Part shown: piece by piece, positions 41,300 through 54,010 of the stretch
How the letters are laid out: the number at the start of each line of letters is the position of its first letter
Position numbering within the stretch: the stretch's first letter is position 1
Source: Alentia gelatinosa
Taxonomy: Eukaryota > Annelida > Polychaeta > Phyllodocida > Polynoidae
Direction of reading: 5' to 3'
Length of the DNA: 64,000 bases
NCBI GenBank assembly: GCA_950022655.1
Contig: OX465581.1
Location: 34,505,300-34,569,299, forward strand
Made by a program: the position numbers and the translations under genes
The notes under the pieces: generated by a model
Databases searched by the model: none
Told to the model about the DNA's origin: nothing
Seen by the model: the letters and a program-made list of their open reading frames with translations, nothing else

Positions 41300-41582
41300 G
41301 CACATCTGTTATATGTTTACATGTTATCCCACCCCTGGTGTACTTCTCTGTAGACTTACCACAAAGACATGGGCTTTCCTCGGATCTTTCTTTATTTTTC
41401 TTTTTTTGGTCCCAAGGTTCATTCTTGAGATCGATGTAAATCCGAGGAGAAAATGAGTTGACTTAATGATAAAAAAGGGTCATTCTATGTCTTAGCTGAG
41501 GCCTGAAATTCAGTTAATATTACAGGGATGCCAGTTTTGAATGTTTACATTGAAATTCATGTTTTTGTTTTCAGAGAATAAA
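41300..41582 (+). other. ATG2 3' UTR (minimum extent)
   Basis: From the stop to the first canonical AATAAA. No AATAAA or ATTAAA occurs in 41300-41576. Real transcript end unknown. Confidence 0.5.
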
Positions 41583-41958
41583 AGGTCTTTTTCCTTGAAT
41601 AATATTGACATGACAACTTCTAAATTACCCAAACCCCTTGTCTCCAACACTGAACTTCCCTACAGATACATGTAAAATTGAAATCTCTCCCCTGATCCCT
41701 GTTACAGTTTCAGCTTAATAATGTAAATAATTATCTCAAATACTTTGTAATCAATATCTGCAGAAGCTGCTATTCTGTTTATTGTTGAATTCACTATGAA
41801 TTTCTATCTTATTGATAGTGAGCGATAATACGGGCCGCACACACTTTAGAAGAAATGCATATAACAGGTGTTTTCGGTGTACATACGTTATGTCTAAACC
41901 GATTATTGCTATGAAAAGTTTTTTCAATGTCTTTTTCTGTCCCCAACTGGCATCCCTG
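41523..41958 (+). mobile_element. hAT-like MITE, best-preserved copy
   Basis: 436 bp from CAGGGATGCCAGTTTT to CCAACTGGCATCCCTG, with inverted ends. The flanks TAATATTA and TAATAATA match at seven of eight bases, as expected for the 8-bp duplication of hAT elements. No transposase. Confidence 0.75.
41577..41582 (+). promoter_or_regulatory. Candidate polyadenylation signal AATAAA
   Basis: First AATAAA after the ATG2 stop, 278 bp downstream. It lies inside the hAT-like MITE at 41523-41958. Use is inferred only from position. Confidence 0.45.
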
Positions 41959-43852
41959 TAATAATAGCTAAAAGAAAAGGAATAAAGGCTTTTTTTCGGA
42001 TATTTTTGCAATTTCCAAATCCCATGCCTGGCCATAGGTAACTCGTACCCAGCGCTTTTTCTCAAATTGTGAAATATACCTAAAACCAGCATTGGGCATG
42101 GAGACCTTCCCTTTCATGTTATTTATTTTTTATAACGTTTTTATCGGAATCCGGGGGTGGGATAAAAATTGAAACCAATAAGAGTTGGTAGGGTTGATCT
42201 ACATGCCCATTGTTTGATCGCCGCGTGATTTCACTCGGTTTCACCACATGAAATTTACCATGTGATCGAACTCATGGTATATTATTGAAACCTAACCACT
42301 CTCTTTGGCTTCCTCTAGAATGATGGTATATGTGGGGATCATGAAGGGTTTACTTTGTGAAGGACACCTGCTATGGTATTTGGGGAACTCATGCCTGTAT
42401 TCTAGGAGGACTTGATGTTACTTCATGAAAGGGCATGTATATGAGAATTAAGACAAATAGGTATGTGGTTCCGGACGAATGGGTGTGTTTAAGCACTGAC
42501 AGAGGTATTTGGATATGTATATGAGATTTAGATATTTGCCTTAAGATCCATGTGGATGCACTTCCTGGTGATAGATGAATGTATGTGAAATGATAGTGAA
42601 CGAATGGCCTCGGGGCTACCCAGGTTTTGTCAGCTGGTCTAGATATTATAAGTGAAGCCAGGCTTGTAGCATGTTCATTGAGAGCGAACAATCAAGTACT
42701 AGTAATTAATTAAAGTTTATGAACTATTGAGTAGTCATCAAAATGATTTCGAAAAAGATACTGCGATATTGCTGATGACATTTTGCTTCGTTGGTAATAA
42801 TGTCTGGATTGCCTGATATGGGAATGTAGACAAAACCTAAAGATGATTTAGTGATATATCCTACGAATTCATGCAAGTTGGTTTTATAATCTATCCATTT
42901 AAAAATGGTTTTCCCGGCGAAGAGACTCCTTCCCCATGCGAAATAGTCATTGATTGTTAGCGCTAGATGGATGGATGTGCAATATTGTGTCCTCAAAACA
43001 TAGGAAATCACTCCTAGAGAAAAGCATAAAGCAAACTTTGAGATATAGTAGGGTGTGCTTCAGTGATAACCGTGTGGCATATTATGACCAATTCAAAGAT
43101 ATATTGCTCATTTTTTGCCGGATTGATATGTACATGTGTAAAAGAATATGAAAAAGAAATCCATTCTCTGTTTTACCTGTTGGCAATCCCTGAAATAGTG
43201 AATAGGAGCCATATCTCCTCTATATGTGTGAAAGCTATACAGAAAACCGTTATTGTAAATTGCTTCTTTTTCTTTCAAACATTAATAATCTGGAGGTAAT
43301 AATAGGAAAATGCTTTGCAATTGTAGCACCGTTGATATACGAAACCATGTCAAACACTGAGTGAACTATGATATCAAAGGAAACGTATTCTTTGCATAGA
43401 TATGGGCGAAAGAAAATGATATATGGTTTAAACTAACAGGAATTTTATATAAATGATGATGCACTCTCTTAAGTTTAACCATCACAAATATACACAATTT
43501 TGCATCCATTGGGATAATGCATCCTACTAATGTGTGATTCTATTTACTATGAGTATTATCTAAGACATATAGTTTACTGTATTATTTTGACACTGTTATA
43601 TCAATCCAATAACTGATATTGTATTGTTAATTTTATAGAATCTACAATAGGAGAAGAGACATGTAACATGTTCAACAAAAATTACCAAATATATTAAAGG
43701 GAAAGGCCTGGAGATATGATTCTCAACATGGAGCAGGGAAATGCAGTCATTATACATTAAACACAGTTCTTCCACTGAATAAAGTTGGAGATCACAATTA
43801 TCGGCCTTTGTGTTATTGAGTTTTATTATCCACATAATACAAAGTGTCCATA
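41959..43852. other. Intergenic, no feature recognised
   Basis: AT-rich. Open frames of about 95-100 codons on the minus strand (42389-42691, 42724-43011) have no recognised domain and no clear splice context. Confidence 0.5.
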
Positions 43853-45195
43853 GTAAACCTACCCAACAACCTGCCTATCCATCTACCTGCTTACATATCT
43901 ACCTGCTTTCCCATCTACCTGCCTACCCTTCAACCTGCCTAACCATCTACCTGCCTACTCAACAACTCACCTATCCATTTACCTTAACACCCATCAACCT
44001 GCCCACCTATCTATCCACTTACCCACTAACCTGCCTTACCATTTACCTGCCTACCCAGCAACCTGTCTACTTTTCTATCTGCTTCCCCATCCAACTTCCT
44101 TCCTATCTACCTGCATATACATCAACCTCTCTAACCATCTACCTGCCTACCCATCTATCTGCCTACCTATCTACCTGTCTACCCATCTATCTGCTTACCC
44201 ATCAACTTGCCTTACCAATTACCTGCCGACCCATCTACCTACCTACATATCTACATGCTTTCCCATCTATCTGCCTACTCATCCAACTTCCTTACCATCT
44301 ACCTGCCTACTCATCAACCTGTCTAACCATCAACTCACCTACCCATCTACCTCCACACCTATCAAACTGCTCACCCATCTGTCTGCCTACATATCTGTTT
44401 ACCCATCAACCTGCCTAACCATTTACCTACCTACCCATCAACCTGCCTTCTCATATATTTGCCTACCCATCAAACTGCTTACTCATCTAACTGCCTACCC
44501 ATCAACTTGCCTACTCATCAAACTACCTACCAATCTACCTGCTTACCCATCTTTCTGGGCACCCATCAACCTGCCTACCCATCTACTTGCCTAACCATTT
44601 ACCTGCCAATCCATCTACGTTGGCCCCCATCTACCTGCCCATCCATCAACCTGACCCTCACTCACCTATGCCACACAGTTAACTTGCCTGCCCATCATGG
44701 CCACCCAAATCACCAGCCAAACCTGCACCAGACCCAACCGACTTAACCCAACTTAAGCCTGACCAACCTGCCAAAGCCACCCAGCCTGACTCAACCAGCC
44801 TGACCAACTGTTCTGACTGTACCAGCCTGATCCAACCAACCTGACCGAAACTCATCTCTCCCAGCTGACCAGACCCAACTTGCCTGAGTCAACCAGTGCA
44901 ACCCAAACAGCTTGACCCATCTGGCCAGATTCTTACTCGCGCTAGGGACTACTTCCTTCGTAGCCCTAGTGAAACCGGGAGATAGTACCGCGTAGTAATC
45001 AGTCACGCGCGGCCAGATTCAAATGGCCCAACGCCACTGGCTTGATCCAACTAGCCTGACCCATCTAGCTGGGCCAACCTGGCCTGACACAACTGGCTTA
45101 ATTCTACTGGCCTGATACAATTGGCCTAACAAACTGGCCAGACCAAACCATCCTGACCCATGGGCCTGACTCAACCCACCTGACTTAGCTGATCC
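43853..45195. repeat. Degenerate minisatellite, about 1.3 kb
   Basis: 43853 to about 44690: imperfect CTACCTGCCTACCCAT-like units (4-bp based, 12-20-bp higher units). About 44700-45195: a second phase with CTGACCCAAC and TGGCC units, interrupted at 44940-45012 by a GC-rich patch with inverted CGCTAGGGACTACTTC / GTAGCCCTAGTG. The long open frame at 43810-44418 is repeat-derived. Confidence 0.88.
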
Positions 45196-46399
45196 ACCCA
45201 TCTTGTGCTTTCATTCCATGATTTGAATAATGTGAAATCCATGCCCAAGTCCCCAATTTACTTGCATTATGGTTAGGGAAGACTCCGGATGTAGGCTCAG
45301 CACAAAGCTGCACCTACTCAGAACTATTTACCTGTGGTGATTGCTCACTTCCTGTGGTGCCATCCTGATGATTTCTGATTAAAAAAGAAACACCATAGTG
45401 CCCCAGAAGGAGTCTTCTCGGCAATATTCTTAAAAGTAGGGTAATACTTTGAAAGTGTATTACGTGCAATCAAAGAAAAATCATTAGTACACAAAGAAGC
45501 ACAGCACATATAAAGAATCATGTAATTTGAAGTATTGGAGAGAGTGACGGCAAAGGAGTTATGTATACGCTAGAAGAAAACGGTTGAGTACCTTGAAGTA
45601 TGGGTACCATGAACTACAAGTGATTTCAATATGAAATACTTATGTAATATTGCCAATGGCCTTGAAATTGGCCCTTTCGTTGAAAATTTTATGCATCATC
45701 CCCTGATTTGCTCTTAATTGACAATAGCTTGAGAAAGTCATGGGGCACCTTGAACAATGGCTCAATGTACCCCACAAGACAAATGCAAGACTTTTGAGTG
45801 GTGTCTTTTTTCTAACTGTGAATTCATGATACCTCCTAACATTACAAACATTTCCGCTTGTGTAAGTGGCCACAAGGACAGTATGAAACCTTATGTGGCC
45901 AAAAGGAGCCTACCGAAAACAGAGACTTGCTCCCTAGTATATCCTCCACAAGAAATAAATACTGTGAAAAAAATTGAGCTCATTTGACAACGATATCGAG
46001 AATTGAGTTGGAGTGCCAGAGCACAATAACAGCAGGATGGGTATCTGTAACATTCCCTTTGCATGTTCAGATGGAGGCACTGCGCCAAATCCATTGGGAT
46101 TAAAAAGGCCTTGCTGTCCCGAAACCAGACCAATGATTTATACGGTATTTATTCCCTATCTACCAAGGGAAGTCTTCCCTACTGGAAAATCTAGCAACAG
46201 AATCTAATAAAAGAGAGAACTATGAGCGATATTCCGACGAGAGAGATTGTGACAAACAGCAAACTTTAGAACATTCTAGGTTGGTGTAAGAAAACATCTC
46301 AACGACTTCCTAGTGAGGGCTATAGGATGGACTACGAGACAAGCAGTAAACATAGGAATCTAAAAGCAAATAACAAGGATTTGGAAAGATATAAAAGCA
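45196..46399. other. Intergenic; possible decayed upstream part of a retroelement
   Basis: No RT motif could be read, although a GIY-YIG remnant follows at 46400. Short open frames only. Confidence 0.4.
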
Positions 46400-46775
46400 A
46401 AAGCAGAGATTGCCAAATGATCCAAAGGGGAGGATCTATCACTTCAAACACCAAGAGGAAAAAAAACAAATGGAGTGTCACAGGCGACAGCTCAAATGTG
46501 GTATCTTGCATAGGAATCAAAACCTATCAGATACAATATGCTGAGCAAACTGTGAGGAAGAAAAAAGAAAGATATTTGAATATTCCGAGAGGGACCACAT
46601 AAAAACGATGTGCCCAGCCATTTCAATAGCGGCAGCCATAATGGGGTTAAAGATGTGGAAGTCTATTGGATTTCATCCTCAGCCATGCGGATAGCAAATG
46701 AGCGAGGATTTTGAAGAGCAAGATTGCGTTCAACTGGATCCCCCTGAGGGTTCAACACGATGGACAACAAATATG
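46400..46775 (+). pseudogene. Decayed GIY-YIG remnant of a Penelope-like element
   Basis: Frame 1: RDCQMIQRGGSITS, KWSVTGDSSNVVSCIGIKTY, QIQYAEQTVRKKKERYLNIP, which follows the pattern 'C.hi..G..I.S......W.i.G...C...NVVYCi.C..C..QYVGQT.R.l.ER'. After a frameshift comes NDVPSHFNSGSHNGVKDVEV, and at the end ...SPXGFNTMD, matching the 'P.S.HF...H...D......P.GLN.MD' tail. The GQT glycine is Glu here, and stops and frame breaks are present, so it is dead. Clearly different from, and older than, the intron 3 element. Confidence 0.72.
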
Positions 46776-49700
46776 GTTAGATTGACGTAAGAATGCCAAG
46801 TCGGATTTTGTTATTCACATGGTTCCACTGAACGAATACGTGAAAGATTTTTTTTAGAAAAGAAGAGATTTTCAGCTCATTTTATATTGCACATATCTGA
46901 ACCCATCACCCCTGAAATATTCCCTAGCTTATCAGTAAGATAAACCCTGCAGACTACTCTAACAAACACTACATAATGGACAAACAGCAGTGGTGGCAGA
47001 TCTGTAGAGCTGAAACCACACGTCCTGAAAAATTATGGAAAGGGTAAGTCCAGTTATGCCACTTACCCTAGTATTATCTTATTATAAACATTATAAAACA
47101 CTCTCAATGAAGGAAGTACTCCTTAGAGTCAAAAGGTATCTTCCCTTGGGGGGGGTGATCTTACTGTTATACGATATCCATCTCTAACTAGTCAATAATC
47201 TCTTGGCTCCCATCACAAGTTACGGAAACCAGTCTAATATAGGAATAGGGGACATGTTCCTCAAATAATTATCAATCTGAAAGGGAGTTTTGAATTCAAG
47301 TGGTCATTTATAGACGCCCTTCTCTTTCATCTCCCACATATTCCGCCATTGAAAATTACCACATTATTAACATAGGCATATATATGCCCTTTCACTTTTA
47401 TTCACTGGAATTAGAATCAACACATCATATCAAATTTTAATTGGTGTCTATATTGACTAATCATCATGAGATCGAGACCGAATGTCTATGAAATACTACC
47501 CGCTGCTAGGGGTGTAGTATGAATAATGTTCGCGACCGCCGTGACAGCGGGCCCTAGTGAATGGCAGTGGCTTTGTACAGTTAATAAAACCGCGTTTTAA
47601 TCGAGTAGGAGGTATATAGTAATATAGGGCTCAGTTACCACGTTTTCTCATAAGACTATATCAGTAAGGCAATGAATAATTCAGAATTGTTCATCTTTGA
47701 TAACTGAGCGTGGAATTCCCAAAGTGAATAATTACACGTAACAAGTTTTGATCATTGGGTCATTTGCCGTTATCGATTGGTGCCCAGCTAGCTTGTCAGT
47801 TCTACACCTGCCTATCTATGCTCCAAATATGTCAAGCACCAGTGGATCACTGAGATATTTCAGTCTGAAGGGTTTGGTCATGGTCAGATGGACATTGGTC
47901 TAAAACACTGGTCTATGGACCTTACCAATGCCACTCAGAGTTTGCAGTCAGATAATGAAGATTGAGTGACCGCCGCATTCAGAAAGTCCCTATAACATCT
48001 CCTTAAACTTTTCACCGTATATCCGTGTCTGCCCAATATGTATAAAGGATGTTCTGCAAAATATACCAGTATAGCAAGAAATGGGCCAGTGACTTAAATT
48101 CATCTGAATCCCGGACTCAGGGTATTCTCGAGGTCTGATTAACAAGAATTAGTAATCCAATATCGCAGTAAAATGTCTAGATATTGAACTGTATTGAATG
48201 TAGTCTCTGAATGGCCAAAAAAACTCCCCTCTCTTTTTTTAAATTGGACTAACAACACAGCAGATGTCACCCATAAAACCAGCAAAATCTCCTACAACCA
48301 ATAAAAACCAAACGTTCATGAGAGTCTAAGTAAATCTGGTACTTCAATGAAAGGGTATTTAACAGAAAAATAAGTCCATGGGGTGCGCCGGAAATTCTAG
48401 GTGTTCATATAGTCTGTATAGACCTTGCACAGAACTAAACAACAGGTATTTTATATCATAAAGACTTTGGTTGAATTTCACGTGGATATATGTAAACTAC
48501 CTGCTTGCCTTGCCACACTCGTGGAACACGTCGTTTGATCACACTGAAAAGGTGAATGTGTGCTTAAGCCTCGGCGAGCCCACCATGGCACCAGACTGTT
48601 TGCCTGCCTTTGACGTCAGCTGGCGTTCAGAAACGTCGTACTTAAATAGTTTTGCGTAAGTTCTATGCCCTCCCGCTTCACCATATATACAGATATGGAC
48701 ACCAATGTGGGCTGTTTTTCATGTAGCTCAACGCATCCAGATATTCCAATTATGAGATCGAAAGACTTTTTTCTCTCTTTCAAACGAGCAATGGTCTTTT
48801 TTATTATTCCATAATTTCACTTCAGAAGCATTCTTTTCCTTTGAACCTCTGGAAACTATAACATGTGCGCTTTCCACCATCCAACAATGGTAAATCCTAA
48901 ATGTTACAAATATTAATCCCTCATAGAACATAGATATTAGTGAAGCTTGTTACATGTGTTCTATCCATCGGTGCACAAAACGTTCCTGGAAGAAAAAGAC
49001 TATCAAGTAAACAAATATTCTTTTAGAAAACTCTGCAGATCTCTATGTATGTTGCTCTCTCTTTTCTTCTTTTCGTTGTATTATTTGTTATCTGGATTAA
49101 GAACTGGGGGAGGAGATTTAACAGATAGAATTATAAGAGTAAACAACAGATAGAATTATAAGAGTAAACAACACAGCGCAACCTAACTTTGATTTTCGTA
49201 TTCATTTTCAATATATAAACAATTTCTGTAACTCTGAGGTCCTTGAGAGACTTTGCACGAATGTTATCCAAGGTTCTCCATGAATATGATTAATATGAAC
49301 GTTAACAAGTATTTGAGTTATTAATGTTTTTTTCTATAAAGGCACTCATTGGAATAACATGTATCTACATGCTTTATCAAACTGCAATACCATCATCCTG
49401 AAGTTTACCAATTTTTTTGTCACATGCATATATTTTCCTCCCGAGAAGGTGCGAATGCAAGTCGGGCCTACAGATGCACGCAACATCCAGCTTTGGCTGC
49501 GATGCAAGGGAGGTGCAGGTGGTGCAGCCACACACCTATTAAAACGGGGGATGCTCATGGGCCGTGACCAGTCGGCACAGTGGTGGGCCTGTGTCAAGTC
49601 GAGGGCTTCCGAACGTCGCTCGGGGAGTACTTAATAGCAGGACCAGGCACGGCAAGACGCTGCTTACAAGGTAAGGATCACAAAAACTCAACATATTGCT

Positions 49701-50712
49701 GACGTTCACGCTGCCTTGGGATGGACTTGTGTATATTTACCTAGGCAGGCGTCAGTCCATGCGTCCGGGGAAGTGTTAACATGTGCAGAGGTCCATCTTG
49801 GGTAGTGGGTTGAAACTGGATAACATTGTGTCTAGGAATTAGAGCATACCTTTAATTTATGAAGGTGCCCAACCTCCAAACCTTTCAGACATGCTTCAAT
49901 GCCTTTCATATTCTGATTGAAGGTCTGTCTAAAGGAAGACAAGCCGGTTTACTATAAGCCAGGGCCTTGGCTCTATGGTATCCACCACCTTCAGATCATA
50001 GCTTGACACACTGCATTACGAATGAGGGAAGCACATGGTTTAAACAGCCAGCCACAACAAAAGGATATACATACAGGGGGAAAAAACCAGTATGCCCAGT
50101 TTGGGAAAGGGATTTCGTCAACATGGTAGTTTTCAGTAGCGCTGGCAAAGTTATATTGTGTTCACCTCTGGCGTATCAGCCTGTATGTTAAGGGGAGCGT
50201 TGGGGGTCGCTGCACTTACTGTTGGTCCTCTAACCTCAGGCACCCCCTCCCCTCCCTCTCTACCACCTACCCCGGCCTCAAAAACCGACTGAAGGAACCT
50301 GTTTGAAGTTGTCTAGACCAACAACCGGGAATAGGGATTTGACTGGTCGCGTGTGGATGTGGATGCCTCGTAGTCACATGAAGTCCAACAAGAAAGGTAC
50401 GTTCATAATGTGTAACTCCTGGGCCATGCAGACATGGTCGTTGGGGAATCTGCAGGAATATGGATGATACGTTCTAGGTCATGATTCGCTATGATCCTTT
50501 ACTATGGCCCTAATATTGCGGCTTTCATGTAAACGGTAGGCTATGATGAATGTCGTATTTTCATATAGTGGCGTGCCTGCAGCTTGGACCTGTTCAGTGA
50601 GCTTTTTTTTCCTTATACTGTTCCCTCTGTTCATCTGGCAAATCTATGGTATGGGGTGCTGCTCGTCACAAACAGGGATATAGAAAAGATTATTTATGAT
50701 TATGTAACTTAA
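46776..50712. other. Intergenic, few features
   Basis: 47487-47560 carries CTATGAAATACTACCCGCTG and CGGGCCCTAGTGAAT, recurring inverted at 30478-30550. 49114-49172 has a short direct repeat (ACAGATAGAATTATAAGAGT twice). An exon-like stretch is listed at 49446-49671. Nothing else recognised. Confidence 0.45.
49446..49671 (+). other. Exon-like stretch, unassigned
   Basis: GC-richer than its surroundings, bounded by TTTTCCTCCCGAG| and ACAAG|GTAAGG. One frame reads EKVRMQVGPTDARNIQLWLR, ending RSGST and two stops. No known protein recognised; could be a non-coding or last coding exon, or chance. Confidence 0.2.
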
Positions 50713-51030
50713 CCCTCCCAGGCGAGCAGGTCGGTGGGTTTCAGTGTCTACAGGGTCCAGGTTGCCCTCAGGCAGTATGTTTCAATTGGGCGAGAATGCC
50801 TTAAAACATTCACTAAAGTTCCCCTTATCACATGACGTTAAGAATCTCATCATTGCTAGAAATGATTTTTGAAATAATATATTGGTTTCCACACATATTC
50901 TTCTGTATTTGATAGGAAATCCTTAGTTTTTCCTGGTTTTTTTTTAGTATTGAATTTGTCATGACTGTCTAAAGGTATTCTCCTCTATCATGTGCATAAT
51001 GCCTTAAAGAATTCCCGCCCTAGAAAGGGG
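50713..51030. repeat. CCCTTTCCAGGCG family MITE, copy 2
   Basis: Left CTTAACCCTCCCAGGCGAGCAGG, then GGTGGGTTTCAG, GCAGTATGT, AGAATGCCTTAAAACATTCAC and, at the right, CCCGCCCTAGAAAGGGG. Parallel to 21461-21770. TTAA remains only on the left. Confidence 0.65.
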
Positions 51031-52345
51031 TAGCTATACGGGCAAAACTCATAGAATTTCCTCACTGATAAAACTGAACTAAAACTTCGTATACAATGTG
51101 TAAGACGCGGCAGATTGCTCTTCACCATTCCGATGTACGACCACCATGGAGAGTATAGGCCGGCGTGATTTTGTTTTGGCGCGCTCCCCAAAAATTTCAT
51201 ATACGCCGAATGAATTCTGAGTGTTTACAAAGCACCTATTGCTTTGGAAAATGAATTATAGAAATTCAGGTATACAAATCATTGCTTCTCAGCGGAAATG
51301 TGGAAAAAGTGGAATGCATGTACTTTATGCATCATTTATCATGTACAGTGTATTGTAAAATCAACTAACTATAATTAATTTTGATCAATTTACAACTAAC
51401 TATAGTTATTTATATGGGTTCGTTATCAACATTATCAATCTATATGTACTTTCTTTTTCATAACATTCATTTATTGGAATTTCTATTGCGATTGAATTTT
51501 GTAACTCGTCATATTTACACATAAACGATCTTCCCGCCTTTTTTAATCTAATTTTTCGTCTCATCCACTTATTCAGTTAAATTTGTATTATGCTAGGGGC
51601 AGTACGATAGAACAAATCATAAGTGTCAATTATTATTGTTTACAATTATGGAACCAAATGGCAGTGTATGAAGGATAATTAGAGTATGCGGCCAATCTAT
51701 GGGACCATACAAAATGACTTGAGTGAATTAGATTAATGGGATTGATAGTAAAAAGCCTGAACCGACCCAGACAGACCTAAAAAGAAGAAGGATAAGTGGC
51801 GAAACACCACAAGGGTACAAAATAGCAAGTGAAATGATCATCAAGTAATCATGCCATAGGGCACTATTTCACCGAGAATGTAAACCATCGGGACTTAAAT
51901 CTAGTCAGGGCCTTTTATAAACCACCTAAGAGAGGATCCAGAGAGTTAATTACCTTTCTGAACTTGTAAATTAGCTTACAAATAGTTACTCATGCTAGAA
52001 TATCTCAGGGAATGAGGTATTGCCTTATTAGATTAATGATGTTATAGACTGTGTAGAAAAAATCCATGAAGGTAGGCATCATTGTAGGGAGAAATGTGCT
52101 CAATTGACATACATAAATGCCGTACAAAGACGACTTCGACGATTCTCGACTGAAACCTACTTTGGCTAGTACCCAGTGAACAATTGCTTGATCGTTATAG
52201 ATAGGTATATAATTCTGGAACAGAGGAAGGTACCGGATCAAATTAGTCCTACTTGTAACCATTTCTTATGTTATTCCTGGAAACCATTACTCTGATAAAC
52301 CTATATATTATCACTTTTATTAACCCAACAAAATATGCATTCTTA
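51031..52345. other. Intergenic, no feature recognised
   Basis: AT-rich. No repeat, exon or RNA gene that I can support. Confidence 0.5.
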
Positions 52346-53042
52346 TAGCCCTGCCCCCACCTACGCCGATGGTCTAAGACATACTTCCTGATGGTTACGA
52401 TTTGAAAGTTCAAAATCGTGGACATGGTTTGAAATCGTAGAGCGTAGAATCGTCTTGGGAGGACCAAAACATAAACTATGGTCACGATTCAATTGATGTA
52501 TCAATGTAGATCTCAGGCTGAGTTTTGATATTGAAATATATTATAATTTTGGAAATATAGAATGAATCTGTATAATCTATTAGAGGTATTTACAACATAT
52601 CATGATGTTATTTTTCAGATACTGATACAATCAGATTGAAAAATATAACTATGATAGAATCATGATTCTGATATGAAACTATTATTTTTAGACCTTTAAA
52701 CCTAATCAAATAATATCATATTTACACCGATCGTATATCCATGTGCGGCCTACCTAATTCCAGAATTTCTTGATTATCCATTAAGTATTTCACCCGCAAA
52801 CGATATTTTCCCATTAAATCTGCTACAATAGGTTACAATGTGCTACGAAAAATCCAACATGTTGTATTTCATCGGGACCTTTACGATTGACGTTTTCACT
52901 CGCAGCCTATCGTGAGGTATCGTAGACGGAATCGCAGAAACCTGTTTTACCTGCCACGATCTCGCTGGTGTCGGGAATGTCGGGAAGGCAATCGTAAAGC
53001 CTATCGTGACCAGAATCGTGGTAGGTGGGGCAGGGCATATAT
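52346..53042. repeat. TIR element, GCCCTGCCCC(C)ACCTAC ends
   Basis: Left TATAGCCCTGCCCCCACCTA then CGCCGATGG; right the inverse, ATCGTGGTAGGTGGGGCAGG then GCATAT. About 697 bp, with many CGAT/ATCG words (AATCGTGG, GCCTATCGTGA). No ORF. Confidence 0.75.
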
Positions 53043-53126
53043 CTCAGGAACTCTTTTCTGCATGGCTCCTGAGTAATGGACATATATACAAATTACCTCT
53101 TTTTCGGAGGGTTCTTTACCAAGAGG

Positions 53127-53617
53127 AGGCCGGGCGTCCATCGACTATGATAGAAAGGTAGACCTCCCGATATGGCTCCGATACAAAAGGTAAATATCAT
53201 AGACTTACCGGGAAGGTCTATATCGTAGGCAAATGTCTAGACAAGCCACTTAGGCACGCATTGTAATAGGTTCTCTGGTAGAAAATGGTGATCACTGTCC
53301 TGGTGTACCTCACGATATGACCTAGACATTAATGCCCGGCGTCCACCTACTACGATATGGCTCCGATATGGTCAAAGATGCACCTCCCGATAAAAAATCA
53401 AAATCGCCTTCGGAAGGTCACCTAATATCGGGGCAGTTGACTACGTTTCTGCGATTAGACACCGATAAAAACCCCATACAATGCGTGGTGGATTGGCATG
53501 TCTAGACATATGTCTACGATTTTGCACCTTCCCGATATGTCTCCGATATTTGCTTTTTGTATCGGTGCCATATCGGTAGCTTCTAAATTTCTCTCGTAGT
53601 AGGTGGACGCCAGGCCT
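53127..53617. repeat. TIR element, GGCCGGGCGTCCACCTACTA ends
   Basis: Left GGCCGGGCGTCCATCGACTA; right the inverse, TAGTAGGTGGACGCCAGGCC. Internally another left-like end (ATGCCCGGCGTCCACCTACT) starts near 53331, so one copy may sit inside another. Rich in CGATATGGCTCCGAT. No ORF. Confidence 0.75.
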
Positions 53618-53799
53618 TATGCAGGTCTTGGGGTAGCATCTTTATCTTTAATCATATAATTCACTATGATTCAGGAAATATTGTAGGTTTGTGGATGTGT
53701 TGTTATTTTGGTGGGTTTCTTTTACCAATATACACGGAGCAAGATTATATAAACATTTTATTAATACACTGCGATGCTCCAAATTAGCCACCGTCATTT

Positions 53800-54010
53800 A
53801 ATCATGATAACATATCGTAGAGGCCCTTCGATATAGGCTTTTCATCGGGTCAAAATCCTACGCCCTCATTATTCATGGGAGCCTAATCGCAGAGAGGTGA
53901 TCAACTGCCCCTATGAGAGGTGACCTTTCGAAGGAATTTATCTTTATCGGGGGGTACATCGTTGGCCATCGGGAGCGTATCGGGAGCTCAGTGTCTTCGT
54001 TCAATGGGGA
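53800..54010. repeat. Diverged relative of the preceding TIR elements
   Basis: Words ATATCGTAGAGG, CGATATAGGC, TTATCGGGGGGTAC and ATCGGGAGC resemble the interior of 53127-53617, but ends are not clear. Confidence 0.35.

Noticed and set aside
43810..44418. 202-codon plus-strand open frame, Pro/Thr/Tyr/Leu-rich
   Set aside because: Translation of a degenerate CTACCTGC-type minisatellite. The periodicity is in the DNA and no protein features are present.
46850..46905. Possible third hammerhead after the GIY-YIG remnant (CTGAACGAATACGTGAAAG)
   Set aside because: The core has the wrong spacing and neither stem I nor the GTC site can be found.
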